From assembly GCA_021808665.1 (NCBI GenBank), contig JAKBBA010000106.1:1-10592 (forward strand): a DNA stretch of 10,592 bases, in the 5' to 3' direction. The notes beneath the pieces were generated by a model. The model was not told the DNA's origin, made no database searches, and saw only the letters and a program-made list of their open reading frames with translations. Shown here one piece after another: positions 7,258 to 10,592 of the stretch (its first letter is position 1; each line of letters starts with the position of its first letter). Source of the stretch: Actinomycetes bacterium. Lineage in GTDB: Bacteria > Actinomycetota > Acidimicrobiia > Acidimicrobiales > Palsa-688. The translations under genes and the position numbers were made by a program.

Positions 7258-7938
7258 TCAGGGCGAAACCTTGTAGCCGAGCCCGCGCACCGTGATGACG
7301 TGGCGGGGGGACGCGGCATCGTCTTCGAGTTTCATTCGCAGCCGGTGAATGTGAGTGTCGACGAGCTTGCCGTCGCCGGCGAAGGCGTATCCCCACACGT
7401 TGTCGAGCAGTGTCTCGCGGCTGAACACCTGACCTGGATGGGTTGCCATCTCGCAGAGCAGTCTGAACTCCGTCTTGGTCAGCGAGACCGGCTCGTCGCG
7501 TTTGCGAACGACACCTTCGTCCGGTGTGATCTCCACGTCACCGAGACGAATGACGGATGTCGGTTGTCCGCCGCCCGCCGCCCGCCGCAGCAGTGCCCGG
7601 ACCCTTGCGGTCAGCTCCTTCGCGTGAAAGGGTTTTCTGACATAATCATCGGCACCTGCTTCCAAACCGGCAACGACGTCGTGGGTGTCGTTCTTGGCGC
7701 TCACCACGACGATCGGCACGTCGCTGCGCTGTCTGAGCGCACGGCAGCATTCGAAGCCGTCCATCTTGGGAAGCATGAGGTCGACTATCACGCATGCCGA
7801 AGGGTGACGCTCGAAGAGCGCCAGGCCCTCCTCGGCGGAGCTTGCTTCTTCGACGTCGTAGCCTTCGTCTTCGAGCACGAGGCGGGTCGTCTCGCGGATC
7901 CGATCGTCGTCCTCGATCAGCAGTATCCGGCTCGCCAC
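7258..7938 (-). CDS. OmpR/PhoB-type response regulator (MtrA-like)
   Basis: DNA-binding response regulator of 226 residues, expected to be phosphorylated by the kinase encoded just downstream. The receiver domain (1-118) has the acidic pocket EDDD (9-12), phospho-acceptor Asp53 in VDLMLPKMDG, Ser80 and Lys102 in RKPFHAKEL. A Gly/Ala-rich linker (119-126) leads to a winged-helix domain (about 128-226) with SLTKTEFRLL (152-161), DNVWGYAF (179-186), VDTHIHRLRMKLED (193-206) and VRGLGYK (217-223). These fit the MtrA/RegX3/PhoP-like branch; calling it MtrA rests on the following kinase and GerMN lipoprotein genes rather than on identity. The start is a GTG at 7938 with no other in-frame candidate nearby. 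A GGGG tract lies only 2 bases before it, too close for an ideal ribosome-binding site. It is the first gene of the operon; the promoter must lie in the 135-base gap before the STAS gene. Confidence 0.92.
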   Translation of the reverse strand: MASRILLIEDDDRIRETTRLVLEDEGYDVEEASSAEEGLALFERHPSACVIVDLMLPKMDGFECCRALRQRSDVPIVVVSAKNDTHDVVAGLEAGADDYVRKPFHAKELTARVRALLRRAAGGGQPTSVIRLGDVEITPDEGVVRKRDEPVSLTKTEFRLLCEMATHPGQVFSRETLLDNVWGYAFAGDGKLVDTHIHRLRMKLEDDAASPRHVITVRGLGYKVSP

Positions 7939-8073
7939 ATCCCCATTCTGCCATCTCGGCCATCATCTGCAGCAGTCGCAGAGTAAAGTTTCGGGGCGCC
8001 GACCGCTCCCTGGCAGATATTGCCACCAGATCGCGACCTGTTCGCGGTCCAAGCGCGTATGGGGTGCATCATC
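7939..8073. promoter_or_regulatory. Divergent control region between response regulator and STAS genes
   Basis: This 135-base gap separates two genes that point away from each other, so it should carry promoters for both. I found no convincing -35/-10 pair, no alternative-sigma-type box and no clear direct repeat of the sort MtrA-like regulators bind. The only legible element is GGGG at 8061-8064, 9 bases before the STAS ATG, which sets that start. The call rests on gene orientation. Confidence 0.4.
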
Positions 8074-8454
8074 ATGGTCACTATGACCTTGTTAAAGACG
8101 GTCCCACCCGACGCCCTAAGCATCTACGTCTCCGCGACAGACGAGGGCTACACCCTCGTGCGTGTCGTCGGTGTGCTCGACGCGTTCACGGTCGCCCGGT
8201 TCCGCGACGCCATTTCTGACCTTTCGTCGCCGGCTGACCTGCTCGTTGACCTGTCGAGCGTGCCATTCATCGACTCCGCTGGGCTCGGTGCCCTGATCGG
8301 CGCCATCCGACGGACCCGGCACTTCGGCGGGGCGGTCTCCGTCGCGTGCGGGCGGGACCTGCTGGTCCGGCTATTACGTACGACCGGAGTTGACCGGATG
8401 GTCCCGGTTGCGTCGAACGTCGAGGAGGCAGCCAAAGCCTTTTGCGCCGCTTAG
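8074..8454 (+). CDS. Single-domain STAS protein (anti-sigma factor antagonist type)
   Basis: Cytosolic STAS-domain protein of 126 residues. In this family an anti-anti-sigma factor binds a partner-switching kinase and so frees a sigma factor; Ser phosphorylation turns it off. The fold signature is clear: VVGVLDAFTVARFRDAI (31-47), LLVDLSSVPFIDSAGLGAL (56-74) and VSVACGRDLLVRLLRTTGV (88-106). Ser68 in DSAGL is in the place of the usual phosphorylated serine. No serine kinase, phosphatase or sigma factor gene is next to it, so the partner is unknown. ATG at 8074 was preferred because GGGG (8061-8064) precedes it by 9 bases; an ATG at 8059 and one at 8083 are in the same frame. It is transcribed away from the two-component operon and converges on the XRE-cupin gene. 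Confidence 0.9.
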   Translation: MVTMTLLKTVPPDALSIYVSATDEGYTLVRVVGVLDAFTVARFRDAISDLSSPADLLVDLSSVPFIDSAGLGALIGAIRRTRHFGGAVSVACGRDLLVRLLRTTGVDRMVPVASNVEEAAKAFCAA

Positions 8455-8480
8455 GCGCCGAGTGCAGTGTGGGTTCGTGC

Positions 8481-8496
8481 AGCCGGCCTACCGGTT
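8481..8496. terminator. Weak hairpin between convergent genes
   Basis: AGCCGG and CCGGTT flank the tetraloop CCTA and can form a 6-pair stem with one G-U pair. It lies in the 91-base gap where the STAS and XRE-cupin genes end toward each other, a natural place for a shared terminator. There is no T-run on either side, so it is not a classic intrinsic terminator. No better hairpin was seen in the gap. Confidence 0.2.
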
Positions 8497-8545
8497 GTCG
8501 CGAGTCCGGCGAGCGGAGATGCTGCGGGGTTCGTGACGGCGAGCC

Positions 8546-9133
8546 CTATGCCGTAAGAGTAGGTGGGTGCGCAGAGACAACGACCAGCGTGCGGGCTTTG
8601 ACATCTCCAGATATGACGCAACGGTGGGGAATCTCTCCCGGATAAACGGCGCTGCGACCGAGTTCTAGACGTACAGGCTCCTCGCCGCGGAGCTGCAGCT
8701 CGACTGCACCTTCGAGGACATAGACAAAGTCCTCGCCTTGGTGATGAAACCATTCACGAGGCGTCTCGCCAGGTATGAACTCATGTTCGTATGCTTCCAA
8801 ATGGGACGGTCTGGCACCGGGAGAATGCACCAGCACTGTATCTGAAGCACGTTCATGTGCCTTCATTACCTGCGGGGCAGTCTCGTGAAGCACGTGTCCC
8901 GCACGGCGGGGCGGTCGAAGCAACTGACCGGGTTGGACTCCCAGAGCCTCTGCCAAGGCGAAGATCGTCGTGAGGCTGGGCGTAGCGAGCCCGCGCTCGA
9001 TCTGGCTGAGGAAAGGTTGCGAAACGCCGGCCTTGGCCGCCAGTTCGACCATGGTGAGCGATACTGCCCGGCGCATGGCACGGATCTCGCGCCCTACTGA
9101 TTGAGCTTCAGGGACGGGACTTCTGCTCGGCAC
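8546..9133 (-). CDS. XRE-family regulator with C-terminal cupin sensor domain
   Basis: Transcription regulator of 195 residues. The N-terminal helix-turn-helix of the XRE/Cro type covers about 14-70, with SLTMVELAAKAGVSQPFLSQIE (25-46) as the DNA-reading unit and ATPSLTTIFALAEALGV completing the five-helix fold. The C-terminal cupin beta-barrel covers about 114-188: YEHEFIPGE (115-123), HHQGEDFVYVLEGAVEL (130-146) and AVYPGEIPHRCVISG (162-176). His130, His131, Glu134 and His170 could hold a metal or ligand, but I cannot assign one. In this family the cupin usually senses a small molecule and controls a neighbouring catabolic or transport gene. The adjacent divergent ABC importer is the obvious target, and the near-palindrome in the gap the obvious site. 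The GTG start at 9133 has no strong ribosome-binding site; no other start lies before the helix-turn-helix. Confidence 0.9.
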   Translation of the reverse strand: MPSRSPVPEAQSVGREIRAMRRAVSLTMVELAAKAGVSQPFLSQIERGLATPSLTTIFALAEALGVQPGQLLRPPRRAGHVLHETAPQVMKAHERASDTVLVHSPGARPSHLEAYEHEFIPGETPREWFHHQGEDFVYVLEGAVELQLRGEEPVRLELGRSAVYPGEIPHRCVISGDVKARTLVVVSAHPPTLTA

Positions 9134-9156
9134 CGTGTCAGTATGGCCGATCTCCA

Positions 9157-9173
9157 GTTAACGGATTCGTAAC
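9157..9173. promoter_or_regulatory. Near-palindrome, candidate operator of the XRE-cupin regulator
   Basis: GTTAACG and CGTAAC are inverted copies around the spacer GATT, except for one extra A in the left arm. The element lies 24 bases upstream of the regulator's start codon and overlaps the -35 box proposed for the importer. XRE dimers bind short inverted repeats in such positions and often repress themselves as well. Seen: the repeat. Inferred: its role. Confidence 0.4.
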
Positions 9174-9187
9174 CGCAAGAATATAGA
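9158..9187 (+). promoter_or_regulatory. Possible promoter of the ABC importer
   Basis: TTAACG (9158-9163) and TATAGA (9182-9187) are spaced by 18 bases and each matches four of six consensus positions. Transcription would start near 9194, leaving a leader of about 85 bases before the permease start. The -35 box lies inside the near-palindrome, so a bound regulator would block it. The match is modest. Confidence 0.3.
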
Positions 9188-9264
9188 CAAGGTCGATATG
9201 GAGTTGTAGCGTTGGAGTCATGGGTATCGTGTGCAACCAGGGCGACACCCGGGTTGGTCCTCTT

Positions 9265-9269
9265 GGAGG
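9265..9269 (+). promoter_or_regulatory. Ribosome-binding site that fixes the permease start
   Basis: A perfect GGAGG lies 9 bases before the GTG at 9279. The alternative in-frame GTG at 9231 has no such site, so the shorter protein is preferred. Confidence 0.7.
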
Positions 9270-9278
9270 CGGTTCCGC

Positions 9279-10151
9279 GTGGCGACTCTAACAACTCGAC
9301 GCTTCCGGCCGGCGGCGGAGGTGACTCCCGCTTCGGGGGAAACCGCCAGACCGACCGACTCCGCCCCAGTCCGTTCGTTGCGATCAAATGTGGCCGGACG
9401 GGTCGTCCGCACGGCAGCGACTCGAATGGCCGTAGTGGTCTTCTGCCTTGTCGCGTGGGAAGTTGTCGCTCGCAGTGGGATCATAAGCAAAGCTCTCTTC
9501 CCAACCCCGCTCGAGACGTGGCAGTCAGCAAGATCGCTATGGCGTACTGGAGTGGTCGGTAGTGACTTGCGTGCGAGCCTAGGCAGGGTGGCGGTCGGCT
9601 TCGCTATTGGTGCGACAGTCGGCACCGCAATCGGATTTGCGACCGGGTACTCCAAGGCTTGCAGTGCAGTGCTGGGGCCGATCATCACCTTCTTGAGACC
9701 AATTCCGGCGATTGCGGTCGTTCCACTTTCGACCGCATGGTTTGGTATCGGCCAGAAGGGCAAGTACTTCATCGTCGCCTACGCGGTTGTCTTAGCGGTG
9801 TGGCTTTATGTCCACGATGGTGTAGCCAGGATCCCACCAGTCTACGTGCGGGTAGCCCGCGGCTACGGTCTTCGTCCGATCAAGATCCTCGGCAAAATTG
9901 TACTCCCTGCGACCGGTCCGTCGATTGTCTCGGCGTTGCGCTACGGAAGCAGCGTCGCCTTCTTGGCCCTTGTCGCAGCCGAGCTAGGCGGCGCACAGAA
10001 CGGGATCGCCTACCGACTTCAAGTCGATTCGCAGTTCTTGCAAACCGGCCGGATCTTTGTCGGGCTCATCGAGCTCGGCATACTTGGTGTTGCCGCGGAC
10101 TTCCTAATCGCCACAGTTGGAAACCGCCTCGTGCACTGGAGCTCCACGTGA
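9279..10151 (+). CDS. ABC importer permease, NitT/TauT/SsuC type
   Basis: Membrane subunit of an ABC importer; 290 residues. After a polar, Pro/Arg/Thr-rich tail (1-45) come about six membrane segments: near 48-65, 101-122, 128-150, 162-180, 222-237 and 258-280. The family pattern is clear: GRVAVGFAIGATVG (102-115), LRPIPAIAVVPLSTAWFGIG (139-158), and the ATPase-coupling loop ARGYGLRPIKILGKIVLPATGPSI (193-216), followed by ELGGAQNGIAY (235-245). Relatives import taurine, alkanesulfonates, nitrate, cyanate or thiamine precursors; the sequence does not say which. The stop overlaps the ATPase start (GTGA, 10148-10151). The substrate-binding protein is probably beyond the right edge. Regulation by the divergent XRE-cupin protein is likely from the shared control region. 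Confidence 0.9.
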   Translation: MATLTTRRFRPAAEVTPASGETARPTDSAPVRSLRSNVAGRVVRTAATRMAVVVFCLVAWEVVARSGIISKALFPTPLETWQSARSLWRTGVVGSDLRASLGRVAVGFAIGATVGTAIGFATGYSKACSAVLGPIITFLRPIPAIAVVPLSTAWFGIGQKGKYFIVAYAVVLAVWLYVHDGVARIPPVYVRVARGYGLRPIKILGKIVLPATGPSIVSALRYGSSVAFLALVAAELGGAQNGIAYRLQVDSQFLQTGRIFVGLIELGILGVAADFLIATVGNRLVHWSST

Positions 10152-10592
10152 CGAGCACCGCCGACAGCGCCATGACGTCAAACGAAATGACCGTCGCCTC
10201 TCACAACAGCGCGGTAGGCGGAGCGCCCAGGAGTGAGGCGATCTTCCTGGAGCAGGCATCGGTCACGTATCGTTCGAAGCGTTCCGGAGAGCTCACCGTC
10301 GCCCTCGCCGCTACGGACGTAACGTTTGAAGCCGGCTCCTTCACGGCACTGCTGGGACCAACCGGCTGCGGGAAGACGACCCTCCTGAACGCAGTCGCAG
10401 GGTTCGTTGAGCTGACAAGCGGCGGTGTCCGAATCGGGGATCGGAAGATTATAAAGCCAGGACCCGACCGGGCGGTTGTACTTCAACAATATGCACTTAT
10501 GCCGTGGATGACCGCTCTCGCGAATGTCGAGATGGCGCTCGAACGATTCCAGTTGTCGAGGTCCGAACGCGCTGCGCGTGCCAGGAGCTTCC
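10148..10592 (+). CDS. ABC importer ATPase, NitT/TauT/SsuB type (3' end beyond window)
   Basis: Energizing subunit of the importer whose permease is encoded just before. 148 residues are visible. A low-complexity N-terminal tail (1-30) precedes FLEQASVTY (33-41) and the first beta-strands. Walker A is GPTGCGKTT (70-78), with Thr where Ser is more usual. VVLQQYALMPWMTALANVEMAL (110-131) is the Q-loop region typical of nitrate/taurine/sulfonate ATPases, which normally read VFQ-x-LLPW. The signature motif, Walker B and switch histidine lie beyond the right edge. The GTG start overlaps the permease stop by 4 bases; ATG codons at residues 9 and 14 (10172, 10187) would remove only part of the tail and are real alternatives. 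Confidence 0.9.
   Translation, partial: MTSTADSAMTSNEMTVASHNSAVGGAPRSEAIFLEQASVTYRSKRSGELTVALAATDVTFEAGSFTALLGPTGCGKTTLLNAVAGFVELTSGGVRIGDRKIIKPGPDRAVVLQQYALMPWMTALANVEMALERFQLSRSERAARARSF

Noticed and set aside
7568..7588. A short tandem CCGCCCG-type repeat in the response regulator gene.
   Set aside because: It encodes the Ala/Gly linker between receiver and DNA-binding domains; GC-rich linker codons explain it.
7300..7986. A 228-codon open frame on the plus strand opposite the response regulator.
   Set aside because: It mirrors the regulator codon by codon and has no family motif of its own.
9194..9278. The importer leader, considered as a riboswitch such as a TPP element, because related transporters import thiamine precursors.
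   Set aside because: The conserved TPP core CTGAGA is absent and the leader is too short and unstructured by eye.

Overview
The window is high-GC and densely coded, with short intergenic gaps, several 4-base stop/start overlaps and frequent GTG or TTG starts. A response regulator, sensor kinase and GerMN lipoprotein in the MtrA-MtrB-LpqB order, together with an actinobacterial-type histidinol-phosphatase, point to an actinobacterium. An Acidimicrobiia-like lineage is an inference from gene content and protein style, not proven. I see no tRNA, rRNA, CRISPR array, insertion sequence or phage gene, and no intergenic stretch longer than about 145 bases.

Left part (1-5293). A prephenate dehydratase gene (pheA, minus strand, cut by the left edge) diverges from larB with only 20 bases between the start codons. 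larB and larC are 8 bases apart and encode two of the three enzymes that make the nickel-pincer nucleotide cofactor; larE and any larA-type client enzyme are not in view. After 75 bases comes an ABC-F ATPase (ribosome-associated type), whose stop overlaps the start of hisN (histidinol-phosphatase). Phenylalanine synthesis, histidine synthesis, cofactor synthesis and a translation factor are therefore packed together.

Middle part (5283-8454). On the minus strand an OmpR/PhoB-type response regulator, a membrane histidine kinase and a small lipoprotein with a GerMN domain form one operon. It resembles mtrA-mtrB-lpqB, but the lipoprotein is far shorter than LpqB. The lipoprotein gene and hisN run into each other tail to tail and overlap by 11 bases. 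A single-domain STAS (anti-anti-sigma type) gene is divergent from the response regulator.

Right part (8546-10592). A regulator with an N-terminal XRE helix-turn-helix and a C-terminal cupin diverges from an ABC importer of the NitT/TauT/SsuC type: a permease followed, with a 4-base overlap, by an ATPase cut by the right edge. A near-palindrome lies in the gap between them, on top of a possible importer promoter, and is a candidate operator. The substrate cannot be read from this window because no substrate-binding protein is in it.

Nothing here is clearly a new defence or mobile system. The points most worth a second look are the reduced LpqB-like lipoprotein operon, the inserted segment in PheA, the compact pheA/larB divergence with a possible leaderless pheA transcript, the altered aspartates in LarC, and the regulator/importer control region.
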